Below are positions 52,065 through 61,824 of a stretch of DNA of 64,000 bases, in pieces. Source of the stretch: Fabrea salina (Eukaryota > Ciliophora > Heterotrichea > Heterotrichida > Fabreidae); assembly GCA_022984795.1 (NCBI GenBank), contig JALIHJ010000024.1, positions 1 through 64,000 on the forward strand. Reading direction: 5' to 3'. How positions within the stretch are numbered: position 1 is the stretch's first letter; every line of letters begins with the position of its first letter. The notes beneath the pieces are model-generated. The model was not told the origin of the DNA. It worked only from the letters and a program-made list of their open reading frames with translations, and did not search any database. Made by a program: the position numbers and the translations under genes.

Positions 52065-52772
52065 ATGAATGCATCCCAACTAACTGAAAATGAGTATAGG
52101 TTCTACTCCTCTGAAGAAGAAATTAAAAACTTGCAAAGTACTATTAAGCGCGAGCACTTTTACAAACCAACTCACAAGCGCACAATATCAAGTAATCACG
52201 CAATAATTCCTAAAGCCTCGCATTCAAAACTCAGCAAGTCCCCTACTCCTCGTACGCAAGAGCCCTTGATTCCTTTTGCTAAGACCCTAGAAGACTCCAT
52301 GAGCAACATTCTTTCAGAAGATTCCCAGAAAAGACTCCAAGATCAGCAGAAAAGGATGCTTCTGAAAAAACAACTCCTTAAACACGCTGTGAAGGACGAA
52401 GAACTAGAACTTACTTCTAGACTCAAAGAAGTATCTAGGAATTCTTACACTTCTGACGCAACTGAGTCTGGCCCTGGAAGCACCTTAGCTCCTTGTAACA
52501 CAGATAAAATACTGCAAATAGCACAAGAACTAAACTTGGACGTTGGAACTGATTTACTCAAACAAATTTCATGTGTTAAAAGGCTTTACTTGGTGTTTAG
52601 GAAAAACAACTGGGGACTGTATGGCGAGGAAAAAACTATCTTTAAAATCACTGGAAACAAAGAACTCCCTAAAGAACTCAAACTCTCCAAACACGTAACT
52701 CCTTGTGTGTACTTCAACAAAAAGTTTTTGGAAACCAAAGGAGTTCCTGATGCATTCTTAATAAATGTGTAA
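52065..52772 (+). CDS. Hypothetical protein
   Basis: 235 residues, family not recognised. The N-terminal 75 residues are polar and Ser/Thr-Pro rich (KASHSKLSKSPTPRTQEP). A Lys/Gln-rich helix follows at about 90-125. The C-terminal 90 residues look folded (ILQIAQELNLDVGTDLLKQI; RLYLVFRKNNWGLYGEE; HVTPCVYFNKKFLE) and may form a small alpha/beta domain. It has a 120-bp upstream gap, larger than most here, and its stop is 1 nt from that of the dynamin-related gene. Confidence 0.7.
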   Translation: MNASQLTENEYRFYSSEEEIKNLQSTIKREHFYKPTHKRTISSNHAIIPKASHSKLSKSPTPRTQEPLIPFAKTLEDSMSNILSEDSQKRLQDQQKRMLLKKQLLKHAVKDEELELTSRLKEVSRNSYTSDATESGPGSTLAPCNTDKILQIAQELNLDVGTDLLKQISCVKRLYLVFRKNNWGLYGEEKTIFKITGNKELPKELKLSKHVTPCVYFNKKFLETKGVPDAFLINV

Positions 52773-52773
52773 A

Positions 52774-54765
52774 TTAATACTGGTAATCTCTGACTTCGTT
52801 AAGTATTTCATATGCTTTTTGCAGAACTTCTAAACGGTCCATGCATCTTCTTCTTTTCTGGGGTATGTCGCCAGCTTCTTGAAGTAAACTTTCTAGGTTC
52901 TGCTTCTTATAAAGCTGCTTGACCAGTTCAGTTTGGAGTTTTTCTTGGACTTTGTTAACTAAAAAGTTCATTATCACTTTGGGAACCACATCTCCAATGT
53001 TTTTTTTTACTATTGAAAAGTAAGACTCAACTAACTCTTTTATGAGTTTAAACTCAATAAGTTCCTTGTCACAGGGGTTTTCGTTCACAGTAATTTTGGA
53101 GTTGTTTTTGTGGTTTTTGGGTTCTTTGCTTCGGTAACTATTTTCAGAGTCTTTCTGGGGGCCTTTGCTCAGCCAAGAAAACCAACCTTTATTCCGAGGA
53201 GAGGGTTCTTTGACAATTGGCTCGTCTTCTTGTTGTTTTTTTGAGTTTGAAACTTCTTCTTCGGCTTTTTGCATTGCTAAGCTAGGAGATATTAAGTCTG
53301 GGTGCTGAATGTTGATGTAAGAAAGTTCTATGTGCAAAACATTGTCTATCATATCCTGAGCTGGTGCAAAGTACTTATCCAGCACTTCGTTGAAGACTGA
53401 TACTATTGAAGACCTAAGGTTAGTGAACCTTTGGAGTTCAGGCATTTCAATTGAGTTGTTTAGAAGCTTAAGTTCGTCGTAAGTAAGTTTCAAGCACCAG
53501 TGACAGGGTTGTTTGAGTTTTGAAATTTCTTTAACAACAAGCATTTCAAAGCCTTTTTCAGGCACAAACAAGCAATTTCTCAAGCCTTTGGCGTTCTCAA
53601 TTGCTGTTCTTATTTCAAGTTCTGAGTTATCCCCAAGTGGTTTTATGTTATCTAAAACACTTCTAAACATAGTGAAGAAAAAGTACTTCAGTCTGGAACC
53701 TCCTCTTAGTTCTTCAGTAATGTTTTCTACTGAGCTTCCACAAATGTTTTCACTGAATATTTTGCAGTAGTCTTGTATTATTTGCAGCAAAGTGAACCTT
53801 TGTGTTTCAGGGTTGTTTTCAATAGGCATTCCGTAATTTAAAAGTTCCTTTTCGGCTTCCTGGAGCATTTCGTTAACTTTCTTTTTTAACTCAGGTAGGG
53901 TTTCTTTTATGTGCTTCACAAGTAAACTGTTTAGTCTGTTAGTAAGGAACTTCACACCCATCTTATCTGCGTAAGCGGCGTAGTCAGTATGGTTCGAAAA
54001 AAAGGTTTGTTCGTCTTCAAGGTGTTGCTTAAGTGGCTTTGCGTTGTCTATGTCTGCTTGGCTTCTGCAAATCACACCTATGTATCCCAACTTGAGTCTG
54101 AACAGTCTGCCTTCAAGGGAGTCAAGGGCATTTTCACCCTCTTGGAGTTTGTCTATCTTAGTGATGACTCCTAAGGTACGGTCGCCTTCTGGATCTACTT
54201 CTCTAGCAATTCGAAGGGCATCCGAGTTAGCTAGGTCCACGTCAGCACTGGATATAGCTAGTATTAATGAATTGGGGTTCGAAATGTATGTTAGGACCAT
54301 TTCACGAATCCTTTCTTCAATGTCAGAAGGCTGGTCACCTACAGGGATGCGGGTGAGTCCTGGCAAGTCCACTAAGCTTAAGTTCACTACATGCGGCGAA
54401 CGAATCGTTAAGCTTATGGGTTGAGGAGAGATTCCTTTGTTTTTGCCTAGAAGCCTTTCAGTCTCTTTTTGTATTTCTTGGCGAACCTGTTCAAAGTCGT
54501 AAAACTTTTGATTGGGAATGTGTAGGAACTCTGCGTTCTCAGGGCAATCTGGAGTGTAAATCAGCTGCAAAATTAAGGGTCTGCGGGTCACAATTCCTCT
54601 TCCGCGGGGCAGAAAGTCCTTTCTAACTATGCTTTCAATGACTGAGGACTTCCCTGTGGACTGGGAACCCACCACAACTATTTGGGGTAAGGATATTTCG
54701 TTGGGTAACCCGCAGTTTGACTGTATGTCTTGCAATTTATTGATAACTGGAATTAACTCTTCCAT
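52774..54765 (-). CDS. Dynamin-related GTPase
   Basis: 663 residues. GTPase motifs: P-loop VGSQSTGKSS (32-41), the RGRGIVTRRP block, DLPG (133-136) and TKID (202-205). The stalk follows, interrupted by a variable Ser/Lys-rich loop at about 505-575 in place of a PH domain, and a C-terminal GTPase effector region (ELVESYFSIVKKNIGDVVPKV to the end). This is the layout of Drp1/Vps1-type dynamins, which cut mitochondrial, peroxisomal or endocytic membranes. The loop holds WFSWLSKG, which could touch membrane. The exact membrane target is not readable from sequence. Confidence 0.93.
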   Translation of the reverse strand: MEELIPVINKLQDIQSNCGLPNEISLPQIVVVGSQSTGKSSVIESIVRKDFLPRGRGIVTRRPLILQLIYTPDCPENAEFLHIPNQKFYDFEQVRQEIQKETERLLGKNKGISPQPISLTIRSPHVVNLSLVDLPGLTRIPVGDQPSDIEERIREMVLTYISNPNSLILAISSADVDLANSDALRIAREVDPEGDRTLGVITKIDKLQEGENALDSLEGRLFRLKLGYIGVICRSQADIDNAKPLKQHLEDEQTFFSNHTDYAAYADKMGVKFLTNRLNSLLVKHIKETLPELKKKVNEMLQEAEKELLNYGMPIENNPETQRFTLLQIIQDYCKIFSENICGSSVENITEELRGGSRLKYFFFTMFRSVLDNIKPLGDNSELEIRTAIENAKGLRNCLFVPEKGFEMLVVKEISKLKQPCHWCLKLTYDELKLLNNSIEMPELQRFTNLRSSIVSVFNEVLDKYFAPAQDMIDNVLHIELSYINIQHPDLISPSLAMQKAEEEVSNSKKQQEDEPIVKEPSPRNKGWFSWLSKGPQKDSENSYRSKEPKNHKNNSKITVNENPCDKELIEFKLIKELVESYFSIVKKNIGDVVPKVIMNFLVNKVQEKLQTELVKQLYKKQNLESLLQEAGDIPQKRRRCMDRLEVLQKAYEILNEVRDYQY

Positions 54766-54800
54766 AATAAAAAGTAGATTGGTTTATTAACTAAGTAGAA

Positions 54801-55154
54801 TTAATTACCCATAACTTCTTGGTCACTATAAATCATGTACAAAAATCCGTCCTCGTCCTTTTTCTGATCGTAGATGTTTTTCATAGAAGCGTCTCCTGAA
54901 ACCAGTTCTGTTCCGTTTACGAACACAAAAAGAGCAGTGTCACGACTCAACTTAACCTTTTTGCGAATGCATCCTAGGAATTGCTGAACGGTGTATTCAG
55001 GGGGGCAAAGGAACTTGTTCTTGGGAATGTCCTCCAGTCGGGAAGTTTTGGCCTTTTCCAATATAATCGGAATCCGGTCAGGCCACTTAGAGCTTATCTT
55101 TTGGACTTCTGCTAGTCTTTTTGAAAACGAGTTTTCCTCTTTGAAAGTAAACAT
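54801..55154 (-). CDS. ATG8: ATG8/GABARAP ubiquitin-like autophagy protein
   Basis: 117 residues, typical of ATG8. The N-terminal helical extension (FKEENSFSKRLAEVQKI) is followed by the ubiquitin-like fold with PDRIPIILEKA, KNKFLCPPEYTVQQFLGCIRKK and the conserved end DGFLYMIYSDQEVMGN. Gly116 is followed by a single Asn, so ATG4 would remove one residue before lipidation to phosphatidylethanolamine. It drives autophagosome formation and cargo binding. It lies 35 nt upstream of the dynamin-related gene and 44 nt from the divergent dynactin gene. Confidence 0.96.
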   Translation of the reverse strand: MFTFKEENSFSKRLAEVQKISSKWPDRIPIILEKAKTSRLEDIPKNKFLCPPEYTVQQFLGCIRKKVKLSRDTALFVFVNGTELVSGDASMKNIYDQKKDEDGFLYMIYSDQEVMGN

Positions 55155-55198
55155 TTATAAACTCAAATGCCAGAACACTTAGAAAACCAAATAAATAA

Positions 55199-58100
55199 AT
55201 GGAGTCCCCAGCCAAAAAAGCAAGTTTTGAAGTAGGCACGCGAGTCATAGTCAACTCTGCGCAGTACAAAGGACACGTGGGAACTGTCAAGTACTTTGGA
55301 CCTGTAAGCAACTCTACCGGAAGTTGGGTAGGAGTTGAACTTGACACTCCTCAAGGCAAAAACAACGGTGTCATTAGTGGCAAAATTTACTTTGAGTGCA
55401 AAGAAAACCACGGACTTTTTTTGAGGCCTAACCAAATAAAGTTCCTAGAAGAAGAACTCAAACGCAAAGGCACTTCGAAAAAGCGCGAAGATGGGTCTAA
55501 AAAAGACAGCATACGAGAAGAAGTACGCAACAAAATAGCAGAAAGAAAACAAGCTATTGGTCAGCAACTCAGAGAAAAAAGAAAAGCTGAAGAAGACAAA
55601 GCTGAAGAAAGCAGTGTACTCCTGGCTGAAAAAGAAGAAGCCATTAAACAAGCCAAAAAAGAACTAAGTGAAAAGAAAAAGGAAATCGAAGACCTCAGAA
55701 GGTCCCACTCCGAGCACATCCAACAAGTCACTAACGAAAAGGACAAAACCATCAAAGAACTCAAAGAACAAATCAAAAAAGTTAAAGACGAAAAACCTGC
55801 AGTGGACGTTAATGAACTCCAAGAAATGATTGAGTCACTGACTCTAGAAAAAGAAATAGCTGAAGGAAACGTTGAAGCCCTCACAAAAGAAAACGAAGAA
55901 ATGAAAGTTGAGTTAGAAGAACTCAAAGAAGAAATTGAAATCAGGAACTTAGAAATGGAACAACTCCAAAGTGAAGGCAGTGCAGAAGACACTGAAGTAG
56001 AAGCTGCTCAGTTAAAGCTAGCCTTGCAAAAGCTGTACACTGAACACCAAAACTCCAAGCAAAACTACGAACAAAGAATCCAAGAACTCGAAAACGAACT
56101 TGCAGACATACCGCAAATAGAACAACAACTGCAACAAATCCAAGACCTCAAAACCCAGTTACAAGAAAAAGAGGAACAAATTAACTCTTTAAACGACGCT
56201 TTAGAAGAAGCCCAAAGTTACTCAGACATGATTGAGAACCTCACAGAAGAAAACCTTAAGTCCGGAGAAAGAGTCAAAGAACTAGAAGCACAAGTCTCGG
56301 AACTCCAAGAACTCCACGAACTAGAAGAACAAATTGCTGAAGACCAAGCTGAAATAGAAAAAGGACTCCACGACGAAATCCACAACAGAGACGTTGAAAT
56401 CCAAAACCTTCAACAAGAAATTGAAAACTGGGAACAAAAAAGAATTGACTACGAAAAAATCATTAACCAGTTCAGAGTAAGAGTTTGCGAACTAAACAAC
56501 GACTTAGAAGCCTTGAGGGAGCAACTCGCTGACTCTGGTGAAGAAGAAAAGATGAAGAAAATGCAAGAACTTATGGAAAAGAACGTTTGGCTTTCTGGGA
56601 AAATCAGAGAAATGCTTACTCACTACGTTGAAGGAAAAGACAACGAAATCTCTTATGAAGTAGCTGAAAAAAAAATGCAGTTTGTGCTGGCATCTATTCC
56701 TGACACTATTTTGGAAAGCTTAGCACTGCCTAAGTTCAATAGCTACTGCTTGTTGCGGTCTACTCGCCGTAAAGCTTTTCTCTGTGTGCAGAGTTTAGTG
56801 AGTTTGACTCTAGACACTCCTCACGAAAAGCCACTTACAAGGTGGATTTTTAACTTGAGTTCGCACAGTATCAACTTATACTCCATTTTAAGTTACATAG
56901 AAGACCACATTTTTGCTTTGACTCCTCCTGAGTTCAATGAGTTTATGCTCAACTTAGACTGGGGACAGATGTCTTTAGCAAACTCTTCAATAGACAACTT
57001 TTTGAAGCTAGTCAAAGAAGGAGGACTGTCCTCTTCCATACCACTTGAGAACTACCTCATGAGTATTGAGTACCTTGAAGAGTTCCAGGAGCAAAACGTT
57101 CCAGGAGTATCTGGAAAGATTTCACTTTCTAAAAGTTTACTGCAGCTTTGTCAAGGAATTCATTCTTTGCTGCACATGTACAACTTAAACGAAAGAATTT
57201 GTGTCAAAGTGGACTACAAAGACATCATGAACAAAGCTTTTAGCATTTCCAGTAGGCTTTTTGAAGTTGAATTAGAAGACGAAAACACCTTTAAGTACTC
57301 TGAAGTTTTAACTGCACGGTTCAACGCAGTCAAAGAAGTTTTGATGAACGAACAAATAACGGACTACTCTGGGTACAAGTGGGACGAATGGTTTGAAGGC
57401 ACTGAAAAGGACATGCGGTCAATAGTGAATCTTTCAAAGAAGGGCACTGAAACCCAAACTGAAGGTCCCTGGATAGTTCAGGCTTGGAGTGTACGGGAAA
57501 AGCTTAGCAAAGCAGATGAAACCGCTAGAGAATTTGAAGAAGCTAAATCCAGCATTAAGCTTTACTCAGTAAAACTAGCCAAAACTGAAAAAGACCTTAA
57601 CGAAGCCAAGATTGCGAAAGCTAACATTGAAAAGCGACTAGCAGACGCTCACGCTAAAGGCCAGAGACTTGCACAACTAGAAGTTGAGAAAAAACGCCTG
57701 CAAGACCGCGAAAAGTACTTTGAAGAGAGTTTGGAAGCAATGAATTCAGACATGGAAAAACTCCAAAAGAAAAACAAAGAACTAGAAGAAGAAATGAGTA
57801 AGTACCGCCCAGCTGAAGAAAGCAAGTTTAAAACTTCAGGCGGGGTTATGACCTCTGAGTCTGGAGGACTTATAAACTTAATGCGCGGAGGGTCACTTTC
57901 AATCATTCGTCCTGGGTCAAGTGTGAACCAAGAAGAATTAGAAACATTCAGAGCTCTTATAGAGCAGTACGAACTAGACAAAAGGAACTCTTTTACAGGA
58001 TTCATTAAGTCACAAGTTCAAAGTTTGCCTGAACTGCCTTCTTTGCCTGGAACTTCAGAGCCTCTCCAGAAGCTTTATTCTTTGAAGCAGTCAATGGCCC

Positions 58101-58363
58101 AACAAATCTCCAAGTTAAGAGTAGTTAAAGGAGCTAACAAAAAGCAACAGTTAAACGAAATGAAAAAAGGACTTGAAGGGGTCGTTGACGAAAGCGAAAA
58201 AGCTTTTGAAGAAATCAGAAAGCAAACTAAGTCTCACGCAGGAGTCCATGTCGTGAAGGGAATTGGAACTCTGACTTTAGCAGGCGAAGGCACTAAGTCA
58301 GAAGCACAACTTACAAGAAGTGAACTGACTAACTTGCATAAACTAGTAAACCTTGTCTCTTAG
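55199..58363 (+). CDS. DCTN1: Dynactin p150-Glued
   Basis: 1,054 residues. An N-terminal CAP-Gly domain occupies about 8-80 (VGTRVIVNSAQYKGHVGTVKY, the GKNNG signature at 53-57, FLRPNQI). A basic stretch follows, then long coiled coil at about 100-480 (CC1-like), a globular region at about 500-770 typical of the dynactin domain, and a second coiled coil at about 790-880. Its size and order match p150-Glued, which links dynein to cargo and microtubule plus ends. GKNNG instead of GKNDG is a mild change. It ends in TAG, 4 nt before the ATG of arrestin paralogue D. Confidence 0.88.
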   Translation: MESPAKKASFEVGTRVIVNSAQYKGHVGTVKYFGPVSNSTGSWVGVELDTPQGKNNGVISGKIYFECKENHGLFLRPNQIKFLEEELKRKGTSKKREDGSKKDSIREEVRNKIAERKQAIGQQLREKRKAEEDKAEESSVLLAEKEEAIKQAKKELSEKKKEIEDLRRSHSEHIQQVTNEKDKTIKELKEQIKKVKDEKPAVDVNELQEMIESLTLEKEIAEGNVEALTKENEEMKVELEELKEEIEIRNLEMEQLQSEGSAEDTEVEAAQLKLALQKLYTEHQNSKQNYEQRIQELENELADIPQIEQQLQQIQDLKTQLQEKEEQINSLNDALEEAQSYSDMIENLTEENLKSGERVKELEAQVSELQELHELEEQIAEDQAEIEKGLHDEIHNRDVEIQNLQQEIENWEQKRIDYEKIINQFRVRVCELNNDLEALREQLADSGEEEKMKKMQELMEKNVWLSGKIREMLTHYVEGKDNEISYEVAEKKMQFVLASIPDTILESLALPKFNSYCLLRSTRRKAFLCVQSLVSLTLDTPHEKPLTRWIFNLSSHSINLYSILSYIEDHIFALTPPEFNEFMLNLDWGQMSLANSSIDNFLKLVKEGGLSSSIPLENYLMSIEYLEEFQEQNVPGVSGKISLSKSLLQLCQGIHSLLHMYNLNERICVKVDYKDIMNKAFSISSRLFEVELEDENTFKYSEVLTARFNAVKEVLMNEQITDYSGYKWDEWFEGTEKDMRSIVNLSKKGTETQTEGPWIVQAWSVREKLSKADETAREFEEAKSSIKLYSVKLAKTEKDLNEAKIAKANIEKRLADAHAKGQRLAQLEVEKKRLQDREKYFEESLEAMNSDMEKLQKKNKELEEEMSKYRPAEESKFKTSGGVMTSESGGLINLMRGGSLSIIRPGSSVNQEELETFRALIEQYELDKRNSFTGFIKSQVQSLPELPSLPGTSEPLQKLYSLKQSMAQQISKLRVVKGANKKQQLNEMKKGLEGVVDESEKAFEEIRKQTKSHAGVHVVKGIGTLTLAGEGTKSEAQLTRSELTNLHKLVNLVS

Positions 58364-58367
58364 TAAA

Positions 58368-59303
58368 ATGGGGAATGGCAACTTAAAAGCAGCAGTGCAT
58401 ATTAAACTCAACAAGTCCGAATACTTTCCAGAAGAAGAAGTTAAAGGCAAAGTTTACTTCCAGTTGTCAGAAGTTTCTTCCTCCGGAGTTTTGGTTTTAA
58501 AATTCCAAGGCAGAGAGCAAACATTTTTGGATGACTCAGAGTTTTACGGACAACCTAGAATTCGTACAGCTGAAACTAAACTGGTTGATATCAGGGTGCC
58601 CATTCACAACTTTGACTGCAGCCTAGAGGAAGGACTCAGAGTTTTTTACTTTTCTTTTATTTTGCCTGGAAACTTGCCAGGCACTTTTAGGTTTGGAAAT
58701 GAAGATTCTTTTGCAGAAATCAAGTACACCCTAACTGTCGAGTTTACTAACCAAAACAACCAAAAATTCTCTAACTCCAGACAACTATTGATAGTTGAAA
58801 AGCCCCAGTTGGCTCAAACTCTGTGTGTAGAAAAGCGGATAAACCAAAGAAGGTCTTTTTTCAGAAAAAAAGGGTTCACCATTGTAAAGTTCGAACTAAA
58901 CAAAGACATATACACTCCTGAAGACAACCTTTGCATCAAGGTCAATTTAGACAACTCCAACTCAATGCGCAATATTTCACAAATGACTATTGATTTCTTC
59001 AGAACTGTTAAAGTCTGTTCCAAAAGCAAGTCTTTTAAACTATACAAGCAAAAGCTACTCAGCAAAACCCTAAATGGAGTAGGTGCAGGAGAAACTATGC
59101 TGGCTCAGAACTTTAAAGAAATAGAATTTGACTTAAAGCAAGCCCACTTAGACTTTGTTTACACCACACAAAGCAAACTTGTACAATGCCTGTATTCTTT
59201 AGAACTTGAACTAGAAATGGAAGAAACTTCAGGATGCTGTCAGTCTCCTTACAAAAGCTGTTTAATGCATTGTCCTAGAGTTTCGCCTAAATTATTTAAC
59301 TAA
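58368..59303 (+). CDS. Arrestin-domain protein, paralogue D
   Basis: 311 residues, shorter than A-C because it lacks the Pro/Tyr-rich tail. It starts MGNGNLKAAVHIKLNK and keeps the arrestin N-domain landmarks (FPEEEVKGKVYFQL; FSFILPGNLPGTF) and YTPEDNLCIKVNLDNS in the C-domain. The C-terminus ends in a Cys-rich stretch (CCQSPYKSCLMHC), aligned with CCG in the other copies. Without the tail it may not bind the same partners. The start is the ATG at 58368, by alignment with the paralogues. Confidence 0.87.
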   Translation: MGNGNLKAAVHIKLNKSEYFPEEEVKGKVYFQLSEVSSSGVLVLKFQGREQTFLDDSEFYGQPRIRTAETKLVDIRVPIHNFDCSLEEGLRVFYFSFILPGNLPGTFRFGNEDSFAEIKYTLTVEFTNQNNQKFSNSRQLLIVEKPQLAQTLCVEKRINQRRSFFRKKGFTIVKFELNKDIYTPEDNLCIKVNLDNSNSMRNISQMTIDFFRTVKVCSKSKSFKLYKQKLLSKTLNGVGAGETMLAQNFKEIEFDLKQAHLDFVYTTQSKLVQCLYSLELELEMEETSGCCQSPYKSCLMHCPRVSPKLFN

Positions 59304-59308
59304 CACAA

Positions 59309-60409
59309 TTAAAAGGAGCTGTTTCTTTTCTTAGGTTGGGTTCTCCTAGGTATGTTTTTGACTCTATTAACATGGTGTTTAGGAGCTAAACTTCTTCCTC
59401 TGTCCTCTTTTTCAGTAGTTTTGGACTCAGTTTGTTTAGGGTTTGAGGCTTCTCGGGAAGTAACACTGCCTTCGGGAGGAGAAGGCTGTTTGTTGGGGAT
59501 TTGTAAAACTAGTTTTTTGCAGTGGTGTGACTTGCAATGTTCGGGTTTGTTTTCCTTTTGAACATCTTCAAAAGGAACTTGCTGGAGGGAACCGGACTTA
59601 ACTTGCAAAGTGTCTTTGAAACTCCAAAACAGAAGACTAGGCGTTTCTGAAGACTCAAAACATTTCATGTCTTGTTTAACTCGTTTTATTTCTTGGTTTA
59701 GGTGCTCAAAAGGCTGAGTTTCCAAGTGAGTGCGTAGGTTCGAGACTTTTTTGCGAGTTTGTTGAGTAGTTTCAAGTGCTTTGACTAGTTTGTGTTTGTA
59801 TTTATCAATGAGTTTGTTTTGGTCGTTAAGGTATTTGTGAAGTAAGGAGGTTTGTTCTTTCTTTTTTTGTTGCAAGTTAGCTATGGCGTTGTCGTAGGCA
59901 GCAGCGAGTTTTTGAATTTGTTGCTCGTAGAAGCTAGATATGTTTTTTTCTTGCTTTTCAAGTTCCTTAGTTTTTTGTTCTGCGTCTTCAACCCAACTTT
60001 CACAGGTCTCTTCAGCTTCTGCTATTTCTTGTTTGATGCCTTGCAAGCTTGCACTGCAGCCTACTACGTTGTGTCCTTTGCCTGTGTGGTTTATTATGCA
60101 TTCAGAACACAAGTAGGTTTCATGGGTTCTGCACAAAAACTTCACTTGTTTGGTAGGGTGTCTTGCACAGCAAATGCCTTTTGGCTTTTGTTTGGGAAGA
60201 TTAGCTAGGATTGCGTAACAGCATGGCAAAGAATACACACTGTTTTCAATTTTGGATTTGTCTATCGGACACACATAGTTTTCACTTAAACTGATTTGGA
60301 ACACACAGTCTTGGCAAAACACATGTCCGCAGCCCAAAGACAAAGGCTTGTGGGACCCTCCGTCGTACAGTTCGTAACACAATCCGCATTTAAATACCGA
60401 CCCTTCCAT
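59309..60409 (-). CDS. RING/B-box coiled-coil (TRIM-like) protein
   Basis: 366 residues. RING ligands C8, C11, C27, H29, C32, C35 and C47, with D50 (CPID) as probable last ligand, the same layout as the protein at 7473-8342. A B-box occupies about 81-113 (C81, H84, C93, H96, C101, C104, H108, H113). A coiled coil runs from about 120 to 240. The C-terminal 90 residues are basic, Ser/Pro-rich and disordered (KTTEKEDRGRSLAPKHHV). It is probably a ubiquitin ligase. The pair with 7473-8342 suggests an expanded family; each copy neighbours an MGNG arrestin gene. Confidence 0.83.
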   Translation of the reverse strand: MEGSVFKCGLCYELYDGGSHKPLSLGCGHVFCQDCVFQISLSENYVCPIDKSKIENSVYSLPCCYAILANLPKQKPKGICCARHPTKQVKFLCRTHETYLCSECIINHTGKGHNVVGCSASLQGIKQEIAEAEETCESWVEDAEQKTKELEKQEKNISSFYEQQIQKLAAAYDNAIANLQQKKKEQTSLLHKYLNDQNKLIDKYKHKLVKALETTQQTRKKVSNLRTHLETQPFEHLNQEIKRVKQDMKCFESSETPSLLFWSFKDTLQVKSGSLQQVPFEDVQKENKPEHCKSHHCKKLVLQIPNKQPSPPEGSVTSREASNPKQTESKTTEKEDRGRSLAPKHHVNRVKNIPRRTQPKKRNSSF

Positions 60410-60463
60410 CTTAACGTATAATTTATTTGCCTATTTACTTGTGCTGAGTTTGAATTAGTAAAA

Positions 60464-61777
60464 ATGTCTAGTTTCCAGGAAACACTTGAAAACGCCCAAA
60501 AAGTTCTGGCTAAACTCCAAGAAAACATAAAAGCCACTCAAAGCACCTCTAAAAAAGACGATCTTTTGTACGCCAACAAAGGACTGCTTGCTTTATTTAG
60601 GAAACTCCAGAGAGATGCCACTCTGATTCTTGAAGACAAAAAGAAAGAAGCTTCAGAAGCAAGGAACAAATTAGACGAAATGCAAGAACAACTCCAAAGC
60701 CTTGAGTACAAACGCACTCTTTACAGAAGCGAAATAGACCGCTGCAGAGACCTTGAAACCAAAGAACTCAACCAACTGTCTATTGACACTAGCTTAGAAA
60801 GAGAAGAAATCATTAAAAGCATCGAAGAAGAACACCAAAAAAGAAAACAACTCAAAGAAGTACTTACTAAAAAGAAGATAGAACTAGAAGAAGCCAAGCA
60901 CACCAACCTGCAACTTGACTCTAAGTTTTCTAGTCTCAGTGGAGTCCTTGGAAGCATTGAGCAAGCCACTTTTCCTCTACAGGAAATTTGTGAACTCGAC
61001 ATGACTGAACAGTACCATAACTTACAAGAAATCCAAAGCTTAGACGCTCCTTTGTTCAGCCTTTACTCTGCTTTTGCTGGCTTAAAAACCAAGTACCCTA
61101 TTGAGTTACTTATTCAAGACGTGCTTGTAGAAGAAGAACCCCTTGACTCTTCTGAGCCTAGAAAAAAGCACAAGTCCAGTCCTAACAAGGTAGTTATCTT
61201 AAAAATAGAACCCCCTGACACCCAAGAAATAGAACCTGAGTGGGTGCACGAAATATTTCCTGTTCAAGTTAAGTTTAGCTTAAAGGAGAACTTCATCCAC
61301 GTCGAAGCTTTTTGCAAAAACTCAAAAGACAGCGCTTTGCTTAAAAGACTCTCTCCAAAAGAACCCTACCCCTGGGCCCAGTACCTAGGTGGCATTTACA
61401 AGTTTTCAGTTCCCAAAACTCCTGTTAAAGCACAAGAAGTTCTAGAAAGCTTAGTGGAGAGTGCCACTATTGAAGCTGTGAAAAAGAAACTAGAACACTC
61501 TGTTTTTGTAAAGCAGTGGTTGCCTGGAGTAGACAGGGTTCTGGGAACTTCTATGAACACAGTTCAATTTGAAATCAATGGCAGAGCCCACACACTTGAA
61601 GTTGAAATTCCTAAGTTGTACCCAGCAGAACAGCCCCAAGTAAAGGTTTCGGAAGAAGTTTTTGAGGACATCACACAAGAACTAGACAAAGAACTCAGCA
61701 ACTACTCAAGCATCCACAAAGCAAAGGAGTACCTGCCAAGACTCCTGCAAAAAGTGCTGAGTCAAATCAAAACCTAA
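60464..61777 (+). CDS. THOC5: THO complex subunit 5-like protein
   Basis: 437 residues. The N-terminal half is coiled coil with the THOC5 pattern (LEYKRTLYRSEIDRCRDLET, then ELNQLSIDTS). After it comes the conserved LPLQEICELDMTEQYH-type linker (here FPLQEICELD) and APLFSLYSAFAGLKTKY, which matches the LP.PLYVLF.Q...Y block. The C-terminal part is an alpha/beta region with a PWAQYLGGIYKF segment. THOC5 belongs to TREX/THO, which couples transcription to mRNA export. Animal THOC5 is longer (about 680), so this may be a compact version. Confidence 0.82.
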   Translation: MSSFQETLENAQKVLAKLQENIKATQSTSKKDDLLYANKGLLALFRKLQRDATLILEDKKKEASEARNKLDEMQEQLQSLEYKRTLYRSEIDRCRDLETKELNQLSIDTSLEREEIIKSIEEEHQKRKQLKEVLTKKKIELEEAKHTNLQLDSKFSSLSGVLGSIEQATFPLQEICELDMTEQYHNLQEIQSLDAPLFSLYSAFAGLKTKYPIELLIQDVLVEEEPLDSSEPRKKHKSSPNKVVILKIEPPDTQEIEPEWVHEIFPVQVKFSLKENFIHVEAFCKNSKDSALLKRLSPKEPYPWAQYLGGIYKFSVPKTPVKAQEVLESLVESATIEAVKKKLEHSVFVKQWLPGVDRVLGTSMNTVQFEINGRAHTLEVEIPKLYPAEQPQVKVSEEVFEDITQELDKELSNYSSIHKAKEYLPRLLQKVLSQIKT

Positions 61778-61824
61778 TTAAGCATTTAGACTTCCATGTG
61801 CTTTTATAATTAAAGCGGTACATA

